In this document: in pieces, positions 17,099 to 25,773 of the stretch
Numbering within the stretch: the first letter of the stretch is position 1
How the letters are laid out: the number at the start of each line of letters is the position of its first letter
Assembly: GCA_900120395.1 (NCBI GenBank)
Contig: LT635552.1
Span: forward strand, 124,001-188,000
Length of the DNA stretch: 64,000 bases
Reading direction: 5' to 3'
Source: Porphyromonadaceae bacterium FC4
Lineage (GTDB): Bacteria > Bacteroidota > Bacteroidia > Bacteroidales > Porphyromonadaceae
Program-made: the position numbers and the translations under genes
The notes under the pieces: model-generated
Told to the model about the DNA's origin: nothing
Databases searched by the model: none
Seen by the model: the letters and a program-made list of their open reading frames with translations, nothing else

Positions 17099-17184
17099 CG
17101 GAGGGGGAGGGATTCGAACCCCCGGGAGCACGAAGCTCCAACGGTTTTCGAGACCGCCACAATCGGCCACTCTGTCACCCCTCC
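17099..17184 (-). tRNA. tRNA-Ser (CGA)
   Basis: An 86-base minus-strand tRNA with a long variable arm, as expected for serine. The acceptor GGAGGGG pairs with CCCCTCC, the anticodon loop is TCTCGAAA (anticodon CGA), the discriminator is G, and the T loop is TTCGAAT. CCA is not encoded. Confidence 0.95.
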
Positions 17185-17199
17185 GTTATTTGGGATGCA

Positions 17200-17207
17200 C
17201 AAAGTTA
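17200..17207 (-). promoter_or_regulatory. Promoter -7 box for tRNA-Ser(CGA)
   Basis: TAACTTTG on the minus strand, 15 bases before the tRNA and 34 bases after the hemL stop. Read-through from the hem operon is also possible. Confidence 0.55.
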
Positions 17208-17241
17208 CCCAATCCTCCTCTCTTTTGAAAGAGAATGGCTC

Positions 17242-18531
17242 CTAAAGTACAGCGGCCAGGCTCTCCTCTATAGCGGTCAGGGTTCGGTCGATATCCTCTG
17301 CGGTGTGTGCTGCGGAGACAAACGTTGCCTCGAACTGCGACGGGGCGATGTAGATCCCTCGGTCGATCATCTGCCGGAAGTAGCGTGCATAAGTCTCGGT
17401 ATCGCAGCTGCGCGAACTATCGGCGTCGCGTACCATCCGGCTGGTAAAGAAGATGGTCGACAGTGAGCCAACCGCATTGTACTGCAGACGGTCGCGGTAA
17501 GGCTCTACGATGCGTCGGACACCATCGGCAAACTGCCGGCTACGCTCGCCCAATGTCCGGTAGGTAGCCGGATCGCTCAGCAGGCGCAGCATCGCCAGCC
17601 CGGCACCCAGTGCCAGGGGGTTTCCGGAGAGGGTCCCCGCCTGGTATACGGCACCGTCGGGGGAGAGCTTGCTCATGATCTCCCGACGTCCGCCAAAGGC
17701 ACCTACCGGCAACCCTCCGCCAATGATCTTACCCAGGCAGGTCAGGTCCGGACGAATGCCATACAGTTCCTGCGCCCCACCCCGCATGACACGGAAGCCG
17801 GTGATCACCTCATCAAAAATAAGAAGAGCGCCCTCGGCACGGGTGAGCTCCCTCAGTCCGGTGAGGAAGCCCTCCTCGGGTGGAATCACGCCCATATTAC
17901 CCATGATGGGCTCGAGGATCACTGCAGCGATACGGTCGGGATACTTTTGGAAAAGAGCGCGGACGGAGTCAAGATCATTGAAGTTGGCAATAAGCGTCTC
18001 ACTCACCGCACTCTTGGTGACGCCGTTGTTTTGAACTGAGGTAAAGGTCTGCACTCCCGACCCTGCCTGCACGAGGAAGGCATCGGAGTGACCGTGGTAG
18101 CAACCGTCGAACTTGATGATCAGCGGACGCTCGGTATAGCCTCGTGCCAGACGAACCGCACTCATGGTAGCCTCGGTACCGGAGTTGACCATACGGACCA
18201 GATCCATGGAAGGGAAGAACTCTTTGACCGTCTCTGCCATCTCAATCTCCAGAGGAATGCAGGCTCCAAAGCTGGTGCCCTTGGCTGCCGTGGTATTGAT
18301 CGCCTCGAGGATGTCCGGATGGGCGTGCCCGAGGATATGGGGACCCCATGAGGAGACAAAGTCGATGTACTCGTTGCCGTCCACGTCGATCAGGTGCCCC
18401 TTGACTCCACGATCGATGTAGATCGGAGACATACCCACCGACTTGAATGCCCGTACGGGGCTATTGACCCCACCGGGGATGTGTCGGCAGGCTTCTTGGA
18501 AGAGCGTCTCGGATGTTTGGTATCTAGACAT
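17242..18531 (-). CDS. hemL: Glutamate-1-semialdehyde 2,1-aminomutase
   Basis: HemL moves the amino group of glutamate-1-semialdehyde to give 5-aminolevulinate, the second step of the C5 heme pathway. The 429-residue PLP enzyme has the aminotransferase class III motifs FDEVITGFR (about 239-247) and CLGKIIGGGLPVGAFGG, with the PLP lysine at residue 268. The N-terminus (RHIPGGVNSPVRAF) is typical of the family. It is the last gene of the minus-strand hem operon, 38 bases after hemB. The gene is intact and of normal length. Confidence 0.96.
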   Translation of the reverse strand: MSRYQTSETLFQEACRHIPGGVNSPVRAFKSVGMSPIYIDRGVKGHLIDVDGNEYIDFVSSWGPHILGHAHPDILEAINTTAAKGTSFGACIPLEIEMAETVKEFFPSMDLVRMVNSGTEATMSAVRLARGYTERPLIIKFDGCYHGHSDAFLVQAGSGVQTFTSVQNNGVTKSAVSETLIANFNDLDSVRALFQKYPDRIAAVILEPIMGNMGVIPPEEGFLTGLRELTRAEGALLIFDEVITGFRVMRGGAQELYGIRPDLTCLGKIIGGGLPVGAFGGRREIMSKLSPDGAVYQAGTLSGNPLALGAGLAMLRLLSDPATYRTLGERSRQFADGVRRIVEPYRDRLQYNAVGSLSTIFFTSRMVRDADSSRSCDTETYARYFRQMIDRGIYIAPSQFEATFVSAAHTAEDIDRTLTAIEESLAAVL

Positions 18532-18569
18532 GTGCTGTGCTTGTCGTGTGTCCTTTATTTAGTATTTAG

Positions 18570-19532
18570 TCAAAACTTGCCCTCGTTGAGGAGCTTTGCT
18601 GCCTCTTTGGCGTGGTAGGTGAGGATCATCTGAGCTCCGGCACGACGTATCGCCAGCAGGGACTCCATCATCACTCGGTCGTGGTCGATCCAGCCTTTGG
18701 CGGCAGCTGCCTTGATCATCGCATACTCTCCGCTCACGTGGTAGGCAGCGAGGGGAAGGTCGTAGCGCATGTACGCCTCATGCAGGATATCCAGGTATGC
18801 CAGGGCGGGCTTGACCATGATCATGTCTGCTCCCTCAGCGATGTCCAGTTCGATCTCTCGCAGCGCTTCGCGACCGTTGGCAGGGTTCATCTGGTAGCCG
18901 CGACGGTCTCCAAAGGAGGGAGCTGAGTCAGCTGCCACACGGAACGGTCCGTAAAAAGCGGAAGCAAACTTGGCGGCGTACGACATGATGGGGATGTGCG
19001 TGAAGCCATTTTCGTCCAATGCAGCACGTATAGCAGCCACTCGCCCGTCCATCATATCGGAGGGAGCAATGATCTTGGCACCACAGCGCGCCATGGAGAC
19101 AGACTGCTTTGCCAGGTACTTGAGGGTCTCGTCGTTGTCGACCTCGTGCCCGTGGAGGATGCCACAGTGCCCGTGGTCGGTGTACTCGCACATACAGACA
19201 TCGGCGATGGTGACCAGGTCCGGCAGAGCGTCGCGCAAGGCTTTGAGTCCCTGCTGCACGATGCCATCGTCCTCCAGGGCTTCGCTGCCGGTACCGTCCT
19301 TGTGGGCGGGAATACCGAAAAGCATGACACTGCGCACGCCTTGGGCGTAGATCTCCCGGCACTCCTTTACCAGCTCATCCACGGAGAGGTGGTACTGTCC
19401 GGGGAGCGAACTGATCTCTTCGCGCACGCCCTCTCCATGTACCACGAATAGTGGGTGAATAAAGTTGGAGGGCAAAAGGTGTGTCTCCTGGAGTATATCT
19501 CGGAGGTTTTGGGACGTGCGTAGACGTCTCAT
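18570..19532 (-). CDS. hemB: Delta-aminolevulinic acid dehydratase (porphobilinogen synthase)
   Basis: HemB condenses two 5-aminolevulinate molecules to porphobilinogen. The zinc-type cysteine cluster is present (DVCMCEYTDHGHCG, three cysteines), as are the active-site lysine regions SYAAKFASAFYGPFR and MIMVKPALAYLDI. The ATG at 19532 gives 320 residues and overlaps the hemD stop as ATGA; an upstream ATG at 19550 would add six residues. The overlap supports translational coupling with hemD. Order and direction match a single hemACDBL transcript. Confidence 0.95.
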   Translation of the reverse strand: MRRLRTSQNLRDILQETHLLPSNFIHPLFVVHGEGVREEISSLPGQYHLSVDELVKECREIYAQGVRSVMLFGIPAHKDGTGSEALEDDGIVQQGLKALRDALPDLVTIADVCMCEYTDHGHCGILHGHEVDNDETLKYLAKQSVSMARCGAKIIAPSDMMDGRVAAIRAALDENGFTHIPIMSYAAKFASAFYGPFRVAADSAPSFGDRRGYQMNPANGREALREIELDIAEGADMIMVKPALAYLDILHEAYMRYDLPLAAYHVSGEYAMIKAAAAKGWIDHDRVMMESLLAIRRAGAQMILTYHAKEAAKLLNEGKF

Positions 19533-20236
19533 TCTGACTTCTGGGTACATGATATGAGTTGTTCTTTTAGGGTTTTATAAAGAGCCTCCTCAGTGGGGGC
19601 ATTTGCTTCAATTATATGAGTCCACCCGAGCTTCTTCAGCCGGGATGTCGTCGATGGTCCGATGCTTATGGCAGTCGGACGATCGGCGTTTTTTTTTGCC
19701 CAGGCGCTCACACCACTCGGGCTGTAGTACAGCGCGTAGTCTGCAGACAGGTCGGCGGTGGAAAGGGCAGGATGTGGGGCTGAGGTGTATATGGGCAGGG
19801 TGAGAAACGAGGCAACGACCGGCGCCAGCCTTTTCTCCAGCAGGCGCTCGCTCAGGGCACTCGTCGGGTAGAGGATACGACAGTCACGCAGGTCATCGAC
19901 CAGGCTCAAGAGTTCGTCCGCCATACCGTCTGCATGCCCCGCCCCACTGATGAAGTGGCAGGGAGCCGGGAGGGCTCGTGCAGTCGCTTCACCTATGGCG
20001 AGCAGCCGCTTTCCCTCGGTCTTTCCTCCTTTTTCTAGAAAAAACCTCACGGCGTTCTGCGAAGTAAAGAGCAGGGTGTCGTAGGTGTCGGGCTTCGGAA
20101 GTGGGACATCCAACGGGAGCGTGGTAATGAGGGGGATGCACTGTATCCGCAGCTGAGGATCCAGTCTCTGCAGTGCAGCCACCAGCCCCGTCACTTGCTC
20201 GGCAGAGCGTCCGATCACCAGCCGTCGTCCGTTCAT
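19529..20236 (-). CDS. hemD: Uroporphyrinogen-III synthase
   Basis: HemD closes hydroxymethylbilane to uroporphyrinogen III with inversion of ring D. HemD is poorly conserved; this 235-residue frame is assigned from its place between hemC and hemB and from weak signatures: an N-terminal LVIGRSAEQ strand, LLFTSQNAVRFFLEKG (the common F-T-S-x-N-A-V block), LLAIGEATARAL, and a late YALYYSPSGVSAW followed by ISIGPSTTSRLKKLG. The ATG at 20236 is chosen because it lies 13 bases after the hemC stop; the upstream ATG 20284 would overlap hemC by 35 bases. Confidence 0.88.
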   Translation of the reverse strand: MNGRRLVIGRSAEQVTGLVAALQRLDPQLRIQCIPLITTLPLDVPLPKPDTYDTLLFTSQNAVRFFLEKGGKTEGKRLLAIGEATARALPAPCHFISGAGHADGMADELLSLVDDLRDCRILYPTSALSERLLEKRLAPVVASFLTLPIYTSAPHPALSTADLSADYALYYSPSGVSAWAKKNADRPTAISIGPSTTSRLKKLGWTHIIEANAPTEEALYKTLKEQLISCTQKSE

Positions 20237-20249
20237 CTTCTTCTGTTTA

Positions 20250-21164
20250 CTAGTTGTGTGCCAGGTCGTAGCAGATCGCTTCAAGCGTGTCCGGCTCGTA
20301 CCGGGCAGGGATCATGTACTGGCGGTGGAAGACGCCGGCATCTTCATCCCGGGCATAGGCGACCCGCACCTGAAAGATCCGAGGATCCTCTCCGTCGCAA
20401 TAGATACCCAGAGGAAGCGCACAGCCTCCCCCCAACCCCCTAAGGATGGCGCGCTCAATGTACGTTTCTTTCATGGTACGAGGGTCGTTGATCTGCTGTG
20501 CCAACTTCATGGCGGTGGTGTTTGCGAGGCTGCACTGGATCCCTACGGCACCTTGTCCGGGTGCGGGGAGCATGACCCCGATAGGCAGGATCAGACTAAT
20601 CTTGTCCAGCAGCTGCAGCCGCTCCAGTCCGGCATACGCCAGTATGGTGGCATCGTACTCCCCTGCCAGTACTTTTTGGATACGGGTCGGGACATTCCCT
20701 CTGATATCTGCGGTGACCAGATCCTCCGACTCGAGCAGGTAGCGCAGCTGACAAGAGCGCCGCGGACTACCGGTGCCGATCTTTAGTCCCACAAGGTCCC
20801 GGATGGAGCGAATCTCCAGCTCCGGCCTGGCGACAATGACATCTCGGACATCCCCCCGGGGCAACACCGCAGCCAGCGCAAGCCCCTCCGGCTGATCCAC
20901 CGGCATATCTTTGAGCGAGTGCACCGCAAAATCCACTTCACCTGAGTGTAGCTCGTGCTCCAGCTCGCGTGTAAAAAGGCCTTTGTCCAGCTTGTGGTTG
21001 CTGAGCGACAGGTCCAGTTGCTTATCTCCCCGTGTCTCGATCACCTTGACTTCGACCGCTCTGTCGGTCTGTTTCCTCAGGGCATCCCGCACCGCTTCCG
21101 CCTGCCAGAGGGCGAGGTCACTTCCGCGTGTTCCGATCACTAAAGGCTTCAAATTATCCATCAA
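20250..21164 (-). CDS. hemC: Hydroxymethylbilane synthase (porphobilinogen deaminase)
   Basis: HemC polymerises four porphobilinogen units on its own dipyrromethane cofactor. The 304-residue protein shows the N-terminal IGTRGSDLALWQA, the catalytic loop VHSLKDMPV (aspartate at about 86), GTGSPRR, and LGGGCALPLG with the cofactor-binding cysteine at about 248. All key residues are present and the length is normal. It starts 15 bases after hemA and hemD begins 13 bases later, consistent with one operon. Confidence 0.96.
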   Translation of the reverse strand: MMDNLKPLVIGTRGSDLALWQAEAVRDALRKQTDRAVEVKVIETRGDKQLDLSLSNHKLDKGLFTRELEHELHSGEVDFAVHSLKDMPVDQPEGLALAAVLPRGDVRDVIVARPELEIRSIRDLVGLKIGTGSPRRSCQLRYLLESEDLVTADIRGNVPTRIQKVLAGEYDATILAYAGLERLQLLDKISLILPIGVMLPAPGQGAVGIQCSLANTTAMKLAQQINDPRTMKETYIERAILRGLGGGCALPLGIYCDGEDPRIFQVRVAYARDEDAGVFHRQYMIPARYEPDTLEAICYDLAHN

Positions 21165-21179
21165 GTGCTGTCTTCTTTT

Positions 21180-22454
21180 TTAGGCTGTGGTGTATAGCTC
21201 CCGTACCACATGGGCGTAGATCGGGTCGTTGGTTGCTTCTGAGAGCTTGCGCAGTCTGGAGATCATATCACTGGATACCCTCTTGGTCAGTTGGTGGCTG
21301 TAGTCGGTCAGCGCTTTGGCTGTAGCCTCATCCACCGTGCCCTCCACCTTTTGCAGTTCACGCATGAGGAGCTCCTCGGTCTCCGAGCGGATGATCGAGT
21401 AGACGTCACGTATCCCCAGTCCCTCCAGCCAGTTCCTAAACTCATCCATCCCCCGGCTTATGCAGTCCAGTGCCTCCTCAGGCACCCGGTCCTGTACAGA
21501 CTCCCTCCCCAGGTCATCGATGCAAAAAAGGCGCACGCCGTCCCTATCGCTGACGCTCTCGTCTACGTTGCGGGGCAGCCCGAGGTCAAAAATAGTGACC
21601 TCCTTCTGCTCCGATAGTGTCGACGGGGTGATGATCGGTGTCGAGGCACTGGTCGCCACCCATATATATGCAGCGGCATCAATGCCGGTTCGGAGCTCGT
21701 CCTCCGAGTAGTAGGTGCTCATCCCGTACTTGGTCGCAAAGTCCGTCGCACGGCTGCGTGTCCGATTGTAGAGCGTCAGATCCCTCGCCCCTAACTGCTT
21801 GAGCGCCTCCACCAGAGTGGCTGCCATCAGTCCGGCACCGACGATCAGGTGACGAGCCTCCAGTAGAGATCGGGCACCATCCTTCTCCAAGAGAAGATCA
21901 ACAGCCGCCGCGCCTGCCGACTTATTGACGGCACCCACGTAGTGACCGGCACGGATCTGCTTCGCTACTTCTAGTGATTTTTCGTAGAGACGGAGCAGAG
22001 TATTGGTGACGTTGCCACTGGTTCGGGCGACGTTGAGCGCCTCCTTCACCTGCCCGACGATCTGCGTCTCCCCCTGCACCATACTCTCGTACCCGGCAAC
22101 CAGCCGAAACAGATGCTCGTATGCCCGGTCCTCGTCGTGAAAGAGGAAGTACTTCTTTTGGGTCTGTGGCAGCCGCTTGTACTCCAGCAGGTACCGGGTC
22201 AGCTGGGGTCGGAGCTCGGCTGCCGGGAGCTTGGACTCGACCGTGATCTCCATGCGGTTGCATGTGGAGAGGAGGACGCCACCTTGGATGAGTCCCGACT
22301 CCTTTGCTCTTCTCAAAAAGTCTACTGCGTCTGCCGGCACAAAGGCGAGTGCCTCGCGCACGGCGATAGGAGCTATCGTGTGATCCACTCCCAGCACCGC
22401 AATGGTGGTGTGTTGCTTGGTGCCGGGAAGCAGCCTCTGCTCAGAATGGTGCAT
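21180..22454 (-). CDS. hemA: Glutamyl-tRNA reductase
   Basis: HemA reduces glutamyl-tRNA(Glu) to glutamate-1-semialdehyde, the first and usually controlled step of the C5 heme pathway. The 424-residue protein has the catalytic cysteine in STCNRMEI (about residue 65), the NADPH-binding domain with VGAGLMAATLVEAL, and the helical dimerisation domain at the C-terminus. A longer in-frame start at 22529 lies upstream of the promoter (22496-22526), so the ATG at 22454 is the likely start. It leads the hemACDBL operon. Confidence 0.95.
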   Translation of the reverse strand: MHHSEQRLLPGTKQHTTIAVLGVDHTIAPIAVREALAFVPADAVDFLRRAKESGLIQGGVLLSTCNRMEITVESKLPAAELRPQLTRYLLEYKRLPQTQKKYFLFHDEDRAYEHLFRLVAGYESMVQGETQIVGQVKEALNVARTSGNVTNTLLRLYEKSLEVAKQIRAGHYVGAVNKSAGAAAVDLLLEKDGARSLLEARHLIVGAGLMAATLVEALKQLGARDLTLYNRTRSRATDFATKYGMSTYYSEDELRTGIDAAAYIWVATSASTPIITPSTLSEQKEVTIFDLGLPRNVDESVSDRDGVRLFCIDDLGRESVQDRVPEEALDCISRGMDEFRNWLEGLGIRDVYSIIRSETEELLMRELQKVEGTVDEATAKALTDYSHQLTKRVSSDMISRLRKLSEATNDPIYAHVVRELYTTA

Positions 22455-22495
22455 TTGCTTATCGTTTGTTTTCTGTCTTGTGAAGTGGTTGTGAA

Positions 22496-22526
22496 CAAAT
22501 ATAGCCAATTGATGAGTTGTAACAAT
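22496..22526 (-). promoter_or_regulatory. Promoter of the hem operon
   Basis: On the minus strand TTG (22525-22523), 19 bases, then TATATTTG (22503-22496). It sits about 42 bases before the chosen hemA start and rules out the longer hemA start. Confidence 0.75.
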
Positions 22527-22546
22527 CACTATATGTGGTGATTTAC

Positions 22547-22577
22547 TTTGGGGTCCGATTATGAAAGTCGGACCCCA
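22547..22577. terminator. Hairpin between hemA and the fucosidase gene
   Basis: TTTGGGGTCCGA pairs with TCGGACCCCAAA around a 7-base loop. It lies between divergent genes, so its role is not clear; it may insulate the two promoters. Confidence 0.55.
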
Positions 22578-22664
22578 AAAAGTTTCCTACTGGAAACAGA
22601 TCTCTTCTATCCGTCAAATCGTTTTCTTTCCTACTGGAAACTTTTCGCTACTATCCGTTAAATT
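22577..22664 (-). repeat. Family A repeat, two units, reverse orientation
   Basis: Inverse ATCCGT boxes end at 22614 and 22658, 44 bases apart, each with a GTTTCCTACTGGAAAC-type core to its left. It lies between the divergent hemA and fucosidase promoters. Confidence 0.9.
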
Positions 22665-22743
22665 TTCGGGTTTGATTCGGAGCGAAAAAACCCTATGGCG
22701 TCACATCGGGTATTTGGATGGGATCCATTAGGAGAAAAAGCCC

Positions 22744-22751
22744 TAAGTTTG
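22744..22751 (+). promoter_or_regulatory. Promoter -7 box for the fucosidase gene
   Basis: TAAGTTTG. A start near 22758 excludes the in-frame ATG at 22718 and favours the ATG at 22784. Confidence 0.6.
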
Positions 22752-22783
22752 TAGAGCAATCCATGAGTAGCAAAACATTGACT

Positions 22784-24796
22784 ATGAGCATAAGAAAGAC
22801 AGGACTGGCAGTGGTGGCTCTGCTGCTAAGCGCCGGCAGCGCACTCGCCTCTTGGTATGGAGATAAGTATTCCCTATTCATTCACTACGGTCTCTACTCG
22901 ATTCCTGCGGGGGTGTTTGAGGGGGAGCCGGTACGCAAGGGCTATTCGGAGCAGATCCTCACTTTTGGGATCGGGTTTAGCGACTGGTACGAGGCGTATG
23001 CCCGGGAGTTCACGGCAGAGCACTTTGATGCCAAAGCCATTGTGGCACTTGCCAAAGCGTCCGACATGCGCAGCGTGGTGATGACCTCCAAGCACCACGA
23101 TGGCTTTTGCCTCTTTAGGACCAAAACGACGGACTACAACGCCTACGACGGCACACCTGCCAAGCGAGACCTGATCGGTGAGCTGGCAGAGGCATGCCAC
23201 GAGGCGGGGATGGGCTTTGGGATCTACTTCTCACTCATCGACTGGCACTACCCCTACGCCGTACCCTTCTCCTCACACAATGCCGACCCGGTGACGCCGC
23301 CCCACCACGAGTACAACAAAGCTCAGGTGCGGGAGCTCCTCACCAACTATGGGCGCGTGGATGAGCTGTGGTTCGATATGGGATCGCTGACCTCCGAGCA
23401 GAGTGCAGAGCTGTACGGCATGGTGCATGAGCTCCAGCCGGACTGTATGGTGAGCGGCCGTCTGGGGAACGACTATGCAGACTTTGCCGTCATGCCGGAC
23501 AATGCCCTGCCGGACTACCGAATGGACATGCCGTGGCAAACGGCTGCCAGCATGTTTCCCGAGACCTGGGGCTACCGCTCCTGGCAAGAGCGGGGCAGCG
23601 TGGAGGCAAAAGCCCGTGAGAAGCTGACGGACCTCATCAAGGTGGTGACCCAGGGCGGTAAGTACCTGCTCAACATCGGTCCCCGCGGTGACGGGAGCGT
23701 CGTGCCGTGGGAGGCAGAGGTACTGCGCCGGATAGGAGCGTGGCTGGAGCCGATCAGCGAAGGGGTGTACGATACCCGACCTGCGGGCTTTGAGCACTAC
23801 ACGACCCTGAGCATGGATGGGACAAAGATGTACCTCTTCGTACCCGAGAAGGAGTCGGAGGTGTCCACTGCCCCCCTACGTCTCGCACCGCTACGGGTGG
23901 AACTGCTGGGAACCGAAGAACCAATCCCCTACAGCCGCGACCGTGAGGGCAGAGTGGTGCTCAAAGACATACCTCAGACCGTGACTCCCTGGCGGGTGGT
24001 ACGCCTGACCTTTGACCGCGAGGTACTCCCGAATCGCACCGGCGATGTACCCTCCGGGCGTATACTGACTCCCCAAAATGCCGAGAAGATCTACGCTCAC
24101 TCCTCAGCCGACTACTACGGCAGCTACCGGAGCATCGTGGGGTACCGATGGTGGAGACCCCGGGACGCAACCTGGTCACTCACCTTCACCGACAGCGAGG
24201 TGGGACGAGCTGTGTCCCTCAACGGCGAGGAGCTGCTGCTACAGCCCACCTCCACCACCGAGGTCACAGCAGACCCGGTACGTCCGATAGGATCGCTGAA
24301 GTACGCACCAGCACGAGGGCTCTTTGGACGGTTTGAGCCGGAGCAGTACACCTACGTATCCTCACAGAATGTCTGGACCGACGAGTTGTGCCGAGACACA
24401 CCGCAAAAGTCCGGGGTCGCCTACGAGCAGGTTTTGGACAGTCCGAGAGAGACCCGCCTGCCGGTACGCTTCACCTATCGAGGTGGGATCTTGGTCTACC
24501 TGAACGGCGAGTACATTGACGGAGACCTAAAGCGCGAGGGAAAGGGCGAACTGACCCTCCTGCTTCCCCTGAGGAAAGGGAGAAACACTCTGCACGTCAA
24601 GTGCTACAACATCTCGGACAAAGAGGGAACAGAGCTGCAGATGACCCCGATCGACCGCTACCGGATGCACCGGATGCCGATACTCCCGATCATGTCCACC
24701 GATGCCTGCTACATGCTGCTGGAGCTGAAGCGCCCGCTCAAGACCCCGCTTGCCTCAGCAGCACACCTCAGCAACGTACGTATCATACAGGACTAG
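22784..24796 (+). CDS. Secreted alpha-L-fucosidase, GH29 family
   Basis: GH29 enzymes release fucose from glycan ends with retention. From the ATG at 22784 the protein is 670 residues and begins with a signal peptide (MSIRKTGLAVVALLLSAGS, cut probably after ALA). The catalytic barrel (about 25-340) has FIHYGLYSIPAGVFEG, SKHHDGFCLF, and VDELWFDMG with the nucleophile aspartate at about residue 198. A beta-sandwich follows (about 345-430), then an extra C-terminal region of about 210 residues with a YLNGEYIDGD strand pattern that I cannot name. It probably works in the periplasm on host mucin or glycoprotein sugars. It stands alone, away from the SusCD pair. Confidence 0.9.
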   Translation: MSIRKTGLAVVALLLSAGSALASWYGDKYSLFIHYGLYSIPAGVFEGEPVRKGYSEQILTFGIGFSDWYEAYAREFTAEHFDAKAIVALAKASDMRSVVMTSKHHDGFCLFRTKTTDYNAYDGTPAKRDLIGELAEACHEAGMGFGIYFSLIDWHYPYAVPFSSHNADPVTPPHHEYNKAQVRELLTNYGRVDELWFDMGSLTSEQSAELYGMVHELQPDCMVSGRLGNDYADFAVMPDNALPDYRMDMPWQTAASMFPETWGYRSWQERGSVEAKAREKLTDLIKVVTQGGKYLLNIGPRGDGSVVPWEAEVLRRIGAWLEPISEGVYDTRPAGFEHYTTLSMDGTKMYLFVPEKESEVSTAPLRLAPLRVELLGTEEPIPYSRDREGRVVLKDIPQTVTPWRVVRLTFDREVLPNRTGDVPSGRILTPQNAEKIYAHSSADYYGSYRSIVGYRWWRPRDATWSLTFTDSEVGRAVSLNGEELLLQPTSTTEVTADPVRPIGSLKYAPARGLFGRFEPEQYTYVSSQNVWTDELCRDTPQKSGVAYEQVLDSPRETRLPVRFTYRGGILVYLNGEYIDGDLKREGKGELTLLLPLRKGRNTLHVKCYNISDKEGTELQMTPIDRYRMHRMPILPIMSTDACYMLLELKRPLKTPLASAAHLSNVRIIQD

Positions 24797-24866
24797 AAAA
24801 AGGCAGAGAAGCTGCTTGTATGACTGTCCCGCTTGACACAAACAGACAACTAAAACAAAAAAACGG

Positions 24867-24874
24867 TACCTTTG
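24867..24874 (+). promoter_or_regulatory. Promoter -7 box for the focA operon
   Basis: TACCTTTG, 105 bases before the focA ATG. Confidence 0.6.
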
Positions 24875-24978
24875 TAGAAGCACGGTTTGCCAACGAAAGA
24901 ACCAGGAGTGAAAGTACCAAGTGAGTAAGGTCTTTTGGGCACCTAAGTCTAAAGTATAGGCAAACAACAGTAGACAAT

Positions 24979-25773
24979 ATGGCGATCAACAACACATCGG
25001 ACGTAGTGGATCTCGCTGAGCGGATAGCAGTCCAAAAGGCGGGTCTCTCCACGACTCAAACCCTGTTACTCGGCCTGCTTGCAGGTGCCTACATCAGCAT
25101 CGGAGGGGCGCTGGCGACCTATGTAAGCGGTGGCATGACCGCCCTCACAGAGACCAACCCCTCCATGGGGTCCCTCCTGTCCGGAGCGTTTTTCCCCATC
25201 GCACTCATACTGATCGTACTGGTCGGCGGGGAGCTTTTCACGGGCAACACTGCCTTTATGGCGGTGGGATTGCAGCGAAAAAAAGTAGCCGTCGGTACGG
25301 TGCTGCGCAACTGGGGTATGGTCTGGTGTGCCAACTTTCTGGGTGCAGTGGGCTTTCTCTACCTCATGGTCTACCTGCCCGGCGTACTGGATGCCGAGCC
25401 TTGGCGAAGCACCGTCATCGCAATAGGCACGAACAAGGTGTCGATGAGCTTTGGCATCGCTTTCCTAAAAGGCATCGCCGCCAACTGGCTCGTCTGCCTG
25501 GCGGTGTGGCTGGGCTTGAGCTCTCAGAGCATGCCGGGGCGTATGCTGGGGCTATGGTTACCGGTGATGGCGTTTGTCGCACTGGGGTTTGAGCACAGCA
25601 TAGCCAACATGTACTACCTACCTATGGCATGGCTCAGTGGTGCCGACTTCACCATCGCAGACATGCTGATCAAAAACATCCTCCCTGTCACACTAGGAAA
25701 CATAGTAGGTGGGGCACTGCTCGTGGGTGGTGTCTATGCTTACCTCAACCCCACACATCAACCAACGAAATGA
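24979..25773 (+). CDS. focA: Formate/nitrite transporter, FNT family
   Basis: FNT proteins are pentameric inner membrane channels for formate, nitrite or related anions. The 264-residue protein has six membrane segments and the family motifs GAYISIGGALAT, GGELFTGNTAFM, and the pore histidine in GFEHSIANMYYLPMA. The substrate is probably formate, but nitrite, hydrosulfide or lactate cannot be excluded. The stop codon overlaps the start of the TolC-like gene as ATGA, so the channel is translationally coupled to an efflux system, which is unusual for this family. Confidence 0.9.
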   Translation: MAINNTSDVVDLAERIAVQKAGLSTTQTLLLGLLAGAYISIGGALATYVSGGMTALTETNPSMGSLLSGAFFPIALILIVLVGGELFTGNTAFMAVGLQRKKVAVGTVLRNWGMVWCANFLGAVGFLYLMVYLPGVLDAEPWRSTVIAIGTNKVSMSFGIAFLKGIAANWLVCLAVWLGLSSQSMPGRMLGLWLPVMAFVALGFEHSIANMYYLPMAWLSGADFTIADMLIKNILPVTLGNIVGGALLVGGVYAYLNPTHQPTK

